Positions 14,549 through 24,300 of a stretch of DNA of 51,760 bases are shown here, one piece after another (the stretch's first letter is position 1; every line of letters starts with the position of its first letter). A program made the translations under genes and the position numbers. The notes below the pieces were generated by a model. The model made no database searches, was not told the origin of the DNA, and saw only the letters and a program-made list of their open reading frames with translations. This stretch comes from a virus, in IMG/VR virus record IMGVR_UViG_3300024319_000019, positions 1 to 51,760 of that record; one strand, written 5' to 3'.

Positions 14549-17138
14549 GCCATTCAAAATCATTAATTTTTACCAGCTCTTGTGCATTGCCTTTGTTGTC
14601 TTCTCCAAAAGCTCTGCCTGCTTTTGCTCCAGCTATTGCTGCTTTTCCAAAAGGCTTATCGTCACCTCGTGTACACCATGCATCTAATCTAAACTCAGTC
14701 TCGTCATCTTTTTGTCTAGCAATAGTACGACTAGCAAGTTTACAGCATTCTCTAAATCCACTTCGCCATGCACTAAATGCATCAGTGTTGAATGCTGTAG
14801 TATTACTCATTTTGTCTATACCCTTAAACTTGTCACTGATACTAGTGGTCATATCAGTTGTAGTTTCGTCAAGATTCCTTGTTAATCTTGTAGGTAATAG
14901 TTTAACGCCACCGTAGCCGTACACTAGCCCGTTTACTGGATTATAACTTCTCCACACATGAACAGTATCCTTGCTGTCAATGTCATAGGCCGGAACATAA
15001 TAACTAAAATCAAAATCATCTATAACTTCAGCATCACCGTCAACAACCCAAAACATTTCTGTTTCAACTAGCTCTGCTGCACGTTTATGTGCTGCATGAA
15101 TGCCTTTAATATCCATTACTCTCTTGGCTCTTGGATATTTTTCTTTTAGTTCGTTGTAGTTATTGTCAGCATTTGGTTCGCCATTACTAATAAACACAAT
15201 GTCATAAGGCTTGGGTATACTACCAACTTCGTCGTATTCTTTTTTGTTAACAAAGAATCTATAATCAATCTCTCTTTGACTGATGTTTAGTTGTTTACTA
15301 ACTAATGCAATGCCGTCATAAAAATCACCATTTTTCCAAACGTGATTTATTTTACGTTCGTACTGATTATGATGACTGATATAAAAGTTCCAATCAAAGT
15401 CATCATTAGGTAAAAACGAATCGTTTACAATCCAGAACATATCTGTATTGCAGTTTTCTTTTGCTTCTAAATAATCCTGATAATCGTTTACTGTATATGT
15501 CGGATATTGTTTTGGTGTACTTGCTACAACTTCATATTCTTTCTTTTTTATAAGAAACCGATGTTCTATTTCTTTTTCACTTACTAATACGTTTTTGCTA
15601 TATAATACAACACCGTCGTAGTTATCGCCATTTAAAAACACATGATTAATATTTCGATCGAATGTGTTTTGATGACTAAAATACAAACTAAAATCAAAAC
15701 CTTTAGCTATGTTAACATCAGTAGGTACTCCCCAAAACATTTCAGTGTCAGCGTTGTATAATGCATTTGTGTAATCTTCGTAGTTGTTAACTGTAAACTT
15801 TTTATATTTTTTTGGATTACTTGCTACAACTGCATGTTCTTTCTTATTAACATAAAATCTATGATCAAACTCTTTTTCAGATATAAGATCTATAGTGTTC
15901 AATAATGCAATGCCATCATAATCAACACCATTTAAAAATACATGATTTGTCGATCTATCAAAAGAATCTTGGTTATGGAAATAACTATCCCATGCAAAAT
16001 CATCCAACGGCTCTACATCATAGGGTATTAGCCACATCATATCACTACCGCAACTGTGAAATGCACTTTTATATTGTTCATAGTTTTCGATTATAAACTT
16101 TTCATAATCCTTCGGACCACTTGCTACAACATCATGATCAATCTTTTGTTTTAGTTCTTTGTGCTCTATTTCTTCTTTGCTTACTAGTGCTTGCTTGCTA
16201 AACAAAAATACGCCGTCGTATTTGTTTCCGTTTAGCCAAGCATGATTTGATTTTTGTTCACTACTATGATGACTAATGTAATAATCAAACTCAAACTTTT
16301 CATCAATAACAATATTATCTGAATGCCCCCAAAACATATTAGTTGTTGAAACTTCAGCTGCATATGTATAATCTTGGTAGTTGTTGATAATAAACTTATC
16401 ATATTGTCTTGGATTACTTGCTAATATTCTTACTTCTTTTTTGTTAACAAAAAACCTGTGTTTGATTTCTTTGTCTGTTAACTCGCAAGATTTAGGACAA
16501 AGTACAATACCATCTAGTGTGTCAATATCTCCATTTCCAAACACATGAGGAATATTGAAACTCCATTCGTCTGGTTTGTAGCTAAATTTAAATGTTTCTC
16601 TTACTTCTGTATCATCATAAACTACCCAGAACATATCAGTAAAACTATTTTGTTTAGCTGCGTTTATTGAATCAACTACCTGTACATCAAATCCTCTTGC
16701 TTCGAGATTTTTTAATACTGTTGTATCCTCACCAATATAAAAAATATCAAACTTATTTTTTCCTTTATAAGGATCATAATGGCCGCAGATGTAAGCGTGT
16801 TGATTAACAGTATATTCGCCCTTTGCAGTTGGAACTAGTCTAACTCTATTCCAATCTTTGACTTTGCGACTTTTTTCAAACACATAAGGAAAGGAATGTA
16901 TACAAACTTCTTCATCAACTTTTGGTTTGAAGAACCAAGGAAATGTACTATATGTTTCAATATTTTTATCAACAATCCATACATAATCGGAATCGTAATC
17001 TGATGTCCAAACTTGTTCTAAGTTTTCATAGTCGTCAGTTTTTACAACTGGATATTTTTTAAAAATATGATTCTTTAAAAAATCTTGTCCGTTGTGTACC
17101 GGTGTTCCAAATCTTTCAAATCTGTCGATTGCCTTCAT
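14508..17138 (-). CDS. Repeat protein with C-terminal glycosyltransferase-like module
   Basis: This 876-residue protein contains units opening with an aromatic-Asn-Tyr segment and then a D/N-M/E-F/M-W box, an Asn-His-x-(W/F) box, a YDG(I/V) box and a KKE..V.AS.PK end. Units 3-6 (residues 245-644) repeat with an exact 100-residue period; units 1, 2 and 7 are divergent. Only the last has an intact DxD-like acidic motif (MFWVVDGDAEV near residue 700) and a longer C-terminal domain (SAWRSGFRECCKLASR...CTRGDDKPFGKAAIAGAK), so it may be the catalytic GT-A-like part. A multi-module sugar-handling protein is inferred. It overlaps the upstream glycosyltransferase start by four bases, so the two are probably made together. 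Confidence 0.7.
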   Translation of the reverse strand: MKAIDRFERFGTPVHNGQDFLKNHIFKKYPVVKTDDYENLEQVWTSDYDSDYVWIVDKNIETYSTFPWFFKPKVDEEVCIHSFPYVFEKSRKVKDWNRVRLVPTAKGEYTVNQHAYICGHYDPYKGKNKFDIFYIGEDTTVLKNLEARGFDVQVVDSINAAKQNSFTDMFWVVYDDTEVRETFKFSYKPDEWSFNIPHVFGNGDIDTLDGIVLCPKSCELTDKEIKHRFFVNKKEVRILASNPRQYDKFIINNYQDYTYAAEVSTTNMFWGHSDNIVIDEKFEFDYYISHHSSEQKSNHAWLNGNKYDGVFLFSKQALVSKEEIEHKELKQKIDHDVVASGPKDYEKFIIENYEQYKSAFHSCGSDMMWLIPYDVEPLDDFAWDSYFHNQDSFDRSTNHVFLNGVDYDGIALLNTIDLISEKEFDHRFYVNKKEHAVVASNPKKYKKFTVNNYEDYTNALYNADTEMFWGVPTDVNIAKGFDFSLYFSHQNTFDRNINHVFLNGDNYDGVVLYSKNVLVSEKEIEHRFLIKKKEYEVVASTPKQYPTYTVNDYQDYLEAKENCNTDMFWIVNDSFLPNDDFDWNFYISHHNQYERKINHVWKNGDFYDGIALVSKQLNISQREIDYRFFVNKKEYDEVGSIPKPYDIVFISNGEPNADNNYNELKEKYPRAKRVMDIKGIHAAHKRAAELVETEMFWVVDGDAEVIDDFDFSYYVPAYDIDSKDTVHVWRSYNPVNGLVYGYGGVKLLPTRLTRNLDETTTDMTTSISDKFKGIDKMSNTTAFNTDAFSAWRSGFRECCKLASRTIARQKDDETEFRLDAWCTRGDDKPFGKAAIAGAKAGRAFGEDNKGNAQELVKINDFEWLKNQFETLYLPSV
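15207..16406 (-). repeat. Four tandem 300-bp coding repeats
   Basis: Four consecutive units of exactly 100 codons each (residues 245-344, 345-444, 445-544, 545-644) lie in the 876-residue protein. Each starts at a Tyr and shares the MFW, NHV, NG..YDG and KKE boxes. The units are diverged at DNA level, so the duplication is old and the period is kept by selection. Confidence 0.85.
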
Positions 17139-17719
17139 AACACGTTTGCCTTTGTTCCAAAATGTGCAAGTTTAATACTTGCGTCTATCCATACTTCATA
17201 ACCATGATGCATTGCTTGATTACAAAAGTATATATCCTCTCCGCTGAAAGTGTCTAGTCGTTTATTGTATTCGTGATCAAACCACGGCTTTGGCAAGTTA
17301 TTATACACATCGGTATTAACCAACATACATCCCATACCAACTGCCCATACCTTGTGCAATCCAAAACTAGCATCTAGTCTATTGTCTGCATTTTCATAAT
17401 CAGTAAATGCTACAGTACGATACGGAGCATATCGTGTACTGTATTGTGCTGCAACAATATCTTTTTGATGTTCATATAGTTTATCAAATACGTTTGCTGG
17501 AAAATGCATATCGCTATCAAGCCACAGTATATGCGTTGCATTATTTTCTAATGCTTCTTTTACTAGTGCAGTTCGACTTTCAATAATCACGCTGCCGCAA
17601 ACAATATGCAGATCAAAGTCAACATTTTGCTTTGTTAATCTATTTGTTAAGTTACAAAGACTGCGTGTAAATCCTATATGAACTTCGTCTCGTGATGGAA
17701 CACAAATACTTAGTTTCAT
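17135..17719 (-). CDS. GT-A-fold glycosyltransferase
   Basis: This 194-residue protein looks like a compact family-2-type glycosyltransferase. The opening strand is KLSICVPSRDEVH, the nucleotide-binding strand leads to HILWLDSDMHFP with a DxD motif at Asp68-Asp70, and a downstream SGEDIYFC supplies a likely catalytic acid (residues about 160-163), followed by a G-Y/H-x-V strand and LAHFG. Asp-x-Asp coordinates the metal and the nucleotide-sugar phosphate. The acceptor is unknown: virion protein, DNA base or host glycan are all possible. It overlaps the following repeat gene by four bases and starts next to the stop of the previous gene. Confidence 0.82.
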   Translation of the reverse strand: MKLSICVPSRDEVHIGFTRSLCNLTNRLTKQNVDFDLHIVCGSVIIESRTALVKEALENNATHILWLDSDMHFPANVFDKLYEHQKDIVAAQYSTRYAPYRTVAFTDYENADNRLDASFGLHKVWAVGMGCMLVNTDVYNNLPKPWFDHEYNKRLDTFSGEDIYFCNQAMHHGYEVWIDASIKLAHFGTKANVL

Positions 17720-17720
17720 A

Positions 17721-18098
17721 TTACAACATTGTTGATGGCATAGTTTCTTCGTTTAAATCTTTTTCAGCTTGTACAGTATAGTCGTTCCAAGTTCTTGCAG
17801 CACTTGTTGCAATCTTAACAGCTTCTTTAAAATCTTCTGCTGGCAAACAAGCCATAGCTATCATGCTTTCGGGTTGTACTTTACCTAGTGTAAGTAAGTC
17901 AGCGCCTGCGGCTCTTCCAAACTTTTGAATCCAGTGGAGTCTATCATCGTCGTTTGGAATAATCATATCGTCAATAGCTGCAAAAACAGCTTCGTGAAGA
18001 TCGCCATCAAGGTTAAGTGATGTTGCTACTTCTTTTTTACGTTCTTTAGTATACTCTTGTGCAAGGTCTACATTTAATACTTCGTATAATGTTTTCAT
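17721..18098 (-). CDS. Small alpha-helical protein, unknown
   Basis: This 125-residue protein is not recognised. It is predicted all-helical and acidic (KTLYEVLNVDLAQEYTKE, LHEAVFAAIDDMIIPNDDD, LHWIQKFGRAAGADLLTLGK, EDFKEAVKIATSAARTW). There are no catalytic or membrane motifs. An AAAGGA ribosome site precedes the ATG. It lies between a 58-residue gene and the glycosyltransferase, in a run of closely spaced minus-strand genes, so a shared transcript is likely. A virion or assembly-factor role is a guess from position. Confidence 0.55.
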   Translation of the reverse strand: MKTLYEVLNVDLAQEYTKERKKEVATSLNLDGDLHEAVFAAIDDMIIPNDDDRLHWIQKFGRAAGADLLTLGKVQPESMIAMACLPAEDFKEAVKIATSAARTWNDYTVQAEKDLNEETMPSTML

Positions 18099-18109
18099 TT
18101 TGTTTCCTT

Positions 18110-18286
18110 TTATGGTAATATTGGGAAATAGTAGCCACCAAAACTAGAGCTCATACTAATAGTATTGCCTACACTAATACCAATGTAAGTTCCTAATGTA
18201 CCAATAGCAATAGTACTATTACCCGCACTAAAATAGTTGCGGATTTGAGACATTGTTATAGTCGAACCTGTTGCTGGTAATGCCAT
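18110..18286 (-). CDS. Small 58-residue structural-type protein
   Basis: This short frame encodes MALPATGSTITMSQIRNYF, then a Gly/Ser/Ile-rich tail ending in SSFGGYYFPILP. The opening 'LPxTG/S..I(T/S)MSQ(I/V)' is a pattern met in small proteins of marine T4-like phages and in tail-fibre regions. An AGGAAG ribosome site lies upstream of the ATG. It fills most of the gap between the giant fibre gene and the 125-residue gene. Small size and composition suggest a virion or fibre-accessory component; this is inference. Confidence 0.65.
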   Translation of the reverse strand: MALPATGSTITMSQIRNYFSAGNSTIAIGTLGTYIGISVGNTISMSSSFGGYYFPILP

Positions 18287-18343
18287 ATTACTTCCTATTT
18301 CTCTCTATTAATATAACACATTATTTAAGCAGTGTCAAGTAAA

Positions 18344-18364
18344 GATAGCCACAATGTGGCTATC
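18344..18364 (-). terminator. Hairpin after the giant fibre gene
   Basis: A perfect 9-bp stem (GATAGCCAC with GTGGCTATC) and 3-base loop lie just downstream of the giant gene's stop on the minus strand, followed by a short UUU. It probably terminates or stabilises the fibre message. Confidence 0.65.
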
Positions 18365-18371
18365 CTTTGTA

Positions 18372-21300
18372 TTATTTATCCAGTAGTTTTTGTACCATTG
18401 TACGAAGTTCTGCAATCTCGGCTGCTTGTGCTTCTGCTTTAACATCTGCTTCTTTGATTGCTTCAACTAGTAATGGTACTATACGTTCATACTTAACAGT
18501 TAGATAATCTTCGCCTGATGCACTTTTACCATTGATATCATCAAACGGTGCTGGTACAACTACTTCTGGTAATACTGCTTGAACTTCTTGAGCAAGTAAT
18601 CCTGCTTCAACTGTATCATCTACTTCGTCTTTAAACCCATGTTCTATTGATTTTTCATTCCAGGTATAAAGTACACCGTTTAGCGCATTTACTTTATCGA
18701 GTGCATTTTCAATATTACCACTAACATTTTTCAGTCTTTTATCAGAAGCATATGCTGTAAGTTCACCTCTGAAAGCCCAGTTGTTGTCGTTGTAACTGTT
18801 TCTAGCTGTCCATTCATCAGTACCATTTGATCTTCTCCATAGTGTAATAAGATCAGACCCTGCTCCAGTTGTAGCAGGATTGCCGTCACCGTTGTATTCA
18901 ATACCGCCACCGTAACTGTCACTTTGTCCTACATAGACTCGTCCGGTACCTTGGCTATCACCACTAACATTTAAGAACGCATTACCTGCGTCATCACATT
19001 TGATTAAAACAGTAGTACTTGTTCCGTTGTCGAAACGTTTTGTACCATTAATAGTTTGTGTTGTTGAACCTGTAGCTCTTACAAATCCTGAACTGTCAAT
19101 GCCGTCAAGTGTGTTGGCATCATCGGCACTAATGCCAGTTAGACCACTACCATCACCTGTAAATGCGTTAGCAGTAATGTTTCCTGTAATGTTAATACCA
19201 CCAGCACCACTTAGTGTTCCACTAAATGCATCATTTGCATCACTACGTATAAACGATCCGCTACTAAGTCCGTCAAGTTGGTCAGCATCTAGTCCGCTAC
19301 CTGCACCGTCGTTGCCGCTGTGCCATACAGTATAGTTGGTACTACCGTTTTGGAATATTAATCCGCTGGTTCCATTATCAAGCTCAAGTGCAGTATTAGC
19401 ACCTTCGTTTTTAATGTACAGACTATCATCGCCATCTCTATACTGCATGTAAGCACGTCTTGTACTTGACTGATACCAACTAATATACGGATTACCAGTA
19501 GCACTTGTATCTTGCAAGCGAATCATTTCATCGCCAGCATGTGACATTGTTAGTAAGCCTGTCATTGTATCAGCAGTATTACTACGTAAATAGTTGCTAC
19601 CATCAACACCATCTAATGTGTCTGCATCTACATTAGTAAGTCCGCTACCGTTACCAGTAAATGTACTTGTACCAATATTAACATTACCAAATGTTGTTGT
19701 TATCTCACCAGCAGCAAGTGCGCCAGTTCCAGTTAGGTTACTGTATGTTCCTGTAACTCTTGCGTTTGGCACTGTTCCGGTGGATAAGTTGCTTGCACTC
19801 AAGCCTTGGATGCCACCTCCACTTGCTGTATTAAGTGAAGTAGCATATACATCGCCGTTAACACCTAAACCACCAGTTATTCTAACAGCACCTGTTGTAG
19901 TACTTGTAGAAGCACTAGTGTTGGTAAATGTTTTTATACCAGCCATACTTTGGTTGCCACCAAGTCTACTACCACTAACAGTACCAGTACTCAAGTTACT
20001 TGCGTTTAGTGTTGTTAAACCGCTACCGTTACCAGTAAATGTACTTGTACCGATATCGATACTACCAAAGCCGCTAGTAACACTACCACTGTTTAGTATA
20101 CCTGTTCCTGTAATATCACCTTGGTGTTGTGTTACACTACTTGATGATATTCTACCATCTGCTACAGTACCACTGCTCAAGTTACTTGCATTTAGTGTTG
20201 TTAAACCACTACCGTTGCCGGAGAATATACTTGTACCGATGTTGATATTACCAAATCCAGTATTAATACTACCGGCATTAAGTATACCTGTACCTGTAAG
20301 ACTCAACTGGTGTTGAGTAACACCACTTGCTTGTATACGTGCATCTGGAATAGTTCCGCTTGTTAAGAAAGCAGCACTCATATCACCAATAAAGTTGTCT
20401 GCACGTATATCTTTGTTTACATACAAACCGCCTGTTATTTTAACTGCTGCACTACCTCCTGCAAATGTTGCGCCTGTTGCATTTGTACCATCAGTAAATG
20501 TTACTAGGTTATTTGAAGCTAGTGTAGTAAATGCACCACTGCTTGGTGTTATGTTACCTATTGGTGTATTGTTGATAGCACTAACAAATAACTCACCATC
20601 AATATACATATCAGTATTTGTACGTAAATCCATACGTACAACCATTTCGCCTAAAGCACCTGCTAAATCTGCTGCTGCTTTAGTTTCACCAACTACAATC
20701 TCAGTTGCTGCTTGAGCAAATGCTAGTGTTGTAGCATTATCTTTGAGTAAGTTAAATGTACCTGTTTCATCTGTATCAAGTGTTGTACCGTTTACAAATA
20801 AGTTGCCTGATAAGTTAACATTTGAGTTTCTAATGTTAAAGTTACCTGTTGTAGCACCTGCTGTAACTGTTGTTGCAGCACCGCCTACATTAAGTGTAGT
20901 TGCAGTTGCGTTGATTAGGTTAAATGTTGCTGCATTTGTGGTAATATCGCCACCGTCGACATTAACATCTAGATCTACATCCAAGTTATTGTGTATGGTT
21001 GTTGTGCCAGTTGCTGCACCAATCTCAACGCTAGTAGCCGAGCCACCCATGTTGATTGATGTTGCAGTTGTGTCAAACAATGCCATTGTAGCACTTGCAG
21101 CATTAATACCAGTAGTAAAACTTGGAGATGTAGCAAATACTGCTGCGCCTGTTCCTGTTTCATCGCTTATTACTCCGCGTAGCTGAGCACTTGTAGTTGC
21201 TGCAAACTGACTTAATGGATTACCTGTGATAGCAAGTGTACCGCTTGTTGGTAGTGTTACACTAGTATTTCCAGTTGTTGTTAATCCTAATGTATGTGAA

Positions 21301-24300
21301 CCAGTGTGTGTAAAGTTGCCACCAATAGTAATAGTGCGGCCACTATTGTTAACTCCAGTGCCGCCGTATGTGCTGCTAATAACACTACCTTGCCATGTAC
21401 CAGTTCCGATAGTTCCTAATGTTTGTAAACTACTGTTAACAACTGCACTTCCTAGTGTTGTACTATTAAGTACATCTGCATCATTAATGTAATATGCTTT
21501 TCCACTTGCTAGGTTAAAGTCTTCACTTGAATCCCAACTAGTATTTGCATTATCCCAAGTTAGTGTAGCGTTTGCACCATCAACTGTAATACCAGCACCG
21601 TTTGCTGCTGCGCCGTTGGCAGCACCGCTTGCTACAACAATGTTAAGATCGTCAACTGTGAGTGTTGTACTATTAATAGTTGTAGTATCACCATTAACTG
21701 TTAGGTCTCCGGTGACAACCAAGTCGTGTCCGATAGTAGTTGTGCCACCACCGTCACCACCAGTACCAATATTAACTGTTGTTCCTGCTGCTGCAATGTT
21801 AACAGTTGTCGGAGTTGCCAACAAGTTAAATGTTGCTTGGTTGGTGTCTAAGTCTCCGCCATTAACATCGACATCGTGTGCAATAGTAGTTTTACCTGTT
21901 GATGCACCTACATTGATTGCTGTTGCTTCTCCTGCCATATTAATAGTTGTAGCAGTATCATTTAATAGCGCAACAGTTGTTTCGCTTGTGCTTACTACAG
22001 CATCAACTTCAACTTCACCAGTGAATGTAGCTTTGCCGCTGGTATCAATAGTTAAACGTGTTTGCACTGTATGTTCAATATCACCTGACGTTGAAACTTC
22101 GCCAGTTTTAATAACTACATCGCCGCCGGTTGCATTACCTGTTCCGCTTCCGCCTTCGATAGTAATAGCGCCACCTGCAACATTATTTCCAATACCGCTA
22201 GTGCCTTTGATTGTAGAAGTAGTTGGTGTTTCGCTTGCTTCTGCATTACCAAATACTACAGTACTATTTCTAATAATCATATTATTACCGATATTAATTG
22301 TACCCTGTACAACGTCTAATGGATCGGATGTAACATTAGCATCTGTTCTGATAGTAAACGATGTTGCAATATCAGTTGCGCCAACAACTGGCCAACTACC
22401 GTCTAAGTTTGTTACTGCACTGCCAGAAATATTAATAGTATCGCCAACTTTTGTACCTAATGTTTTTGGTGTAAATGTAAATGACAGTGTAGTTGAGTTT
22501 GTAATAGTACCTGTAGTTTTATTACTTAGATATATAAACTCATCTGTAACACCATTAACTACAGTATTTGAAGGAATACTTGCACTACCTGTAACAAGCA
22601 TACCTGCTAAAATAGTTGATGTATCTGACATTGGTATTTCAGTTTCTTGGTTAGCTGTAACTCCGTTTGTACTTACAGTAACACTACTAAGATTAACTAC
22701 AACATCTTGAGAGATAGTTGCTTCATACCCGTCAATAAATGTTAACAAGTTGCGTGTAGTATCTGCGTTACCAATCTTAATATTAGTTGCATCGCTGCCT
22801 ATTTCTATACTTGTAACATTTGCATTATAAACACTACCGCTACCAGTACTAGACGAGTTAAGTGAAGCGTTACCAACATCAAGACCTTCTGATAGATCAA
22901 GTGCTGTTCCCCATTCTGGTGTAACACCATTTGATTTTAAGAAACTATTGTTTCTACCAATATTGAGAGTGTTTAAACTACCTGTTGTTTGTGCGTAAAT
23001 CAAATCACCAATAGCGTATGTACTAATATTTGTTCCGCCTCTTGCAACTGGTACAAGGCTTGTTAAGTTAGCTGGGTTTAAGAAGTAAGCACTATCAAGA
23101 CCGTCTAATGTACCAGCATCAACAACCGCATCTTTAATAAAGACCTGGCCGCTGCCATCATTGGCAACATCAAACTGTGATTGCAAGAATCTACTTGTAC
23201 CTAGTGTTGAGAATGTGCCTAGCGGATCAAGGTCAACGTTAGCAATACCAATCTGAACTGGATCTCCGTAGAATTCTCCTCCTGAACTACTTCCTGTTAG
23301 TGTAATAGGATTGTCAGTTGTATTTTGTTTTTTAAGTGTTTGTACAACATTTTTATATGCACTATCACCAAACAATGCTGTATCACTGTTTGGAACACCA
23401 CTTGCTCCAAGTCTGCTTGGACTAATAGTACCTGAAATAATATTTTCAGCATCAATGTTTGTAACAGCAAGTGTGTTCCAGTTTGCTTGCAACCTACTTG
23501 AAGTATTAATAACACCATTAACTTGTACGTTGTTTTGAATAATCAAAGCACTACCTACGCCAATGCCGTCAATAAGTTTTGGATTGGTTACTAGGTCGTT
23601 AGCACTACTCAATGCGTCACTACGTAGTGCGTGAAGTGTATAGCTGTTAGTTGTTACAGATCCTACAAAGAATCTTGAGCCTGTTGGTGTAGCTTCTGCA
23701 TTAACACTAAACAGTTCGTTTGACGAACTTCCGTCTGATAACGATTCAACTCTAATAGCATCACCAGTTGTAAATCCATGATTTAATGTTATAACACTAT
23801 TATCAACTGTATTAACTGTTCTTCTTGTAAGCGTGTGTGCATTGTTAGCAGGAGTACTTGTAAAGTCTATCTGATTTAACAATGCAAATCCTGAATACAA
23901 TTCAAATGTATCTGCATCAATCTTTTTAGCATAATAAACTAAACCGTTTACTAGGCCGCCGATTGCAACGTTACCATTAGTATTATAGGTTACCGGATCA
24001 CCATTTTCAAACCCGTGATTTGTTACAATAATACGAGAATCAGTATAGTTAACTGCACCACCTGATCCGCTAACACCAGCTAAGAAGTTATTTTCAATAA
24101 AGTCGTCTAAGTTAATAGTTTTTGCATTTTGTACTGCTGTGTTATCTTCAACAAAGTCAATACTCGATGCACTAGCAACATAAAGCTCGCCACCTAATAT
24201 ATTAACATATGCACGTTTTTCAAAACTTACAACTTCTATTTCAAAGCCGCTACCAGTGCCTCCAACGCTCGATGCAGCAACACTAAGTAAATCGCCAATG

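Noticed and set aside
21616-22710. Long plus-strand frame (364 codons) and others at 19594-20316, 20743-21186, 30968-31897
   Set aside because: They lie opposite the giant fibre genes and consist of Val/Leu/Pro-rich translations of Asn/Thr/Gly repeats. They are antisense shadows of biased codon use, without ribosome sites.
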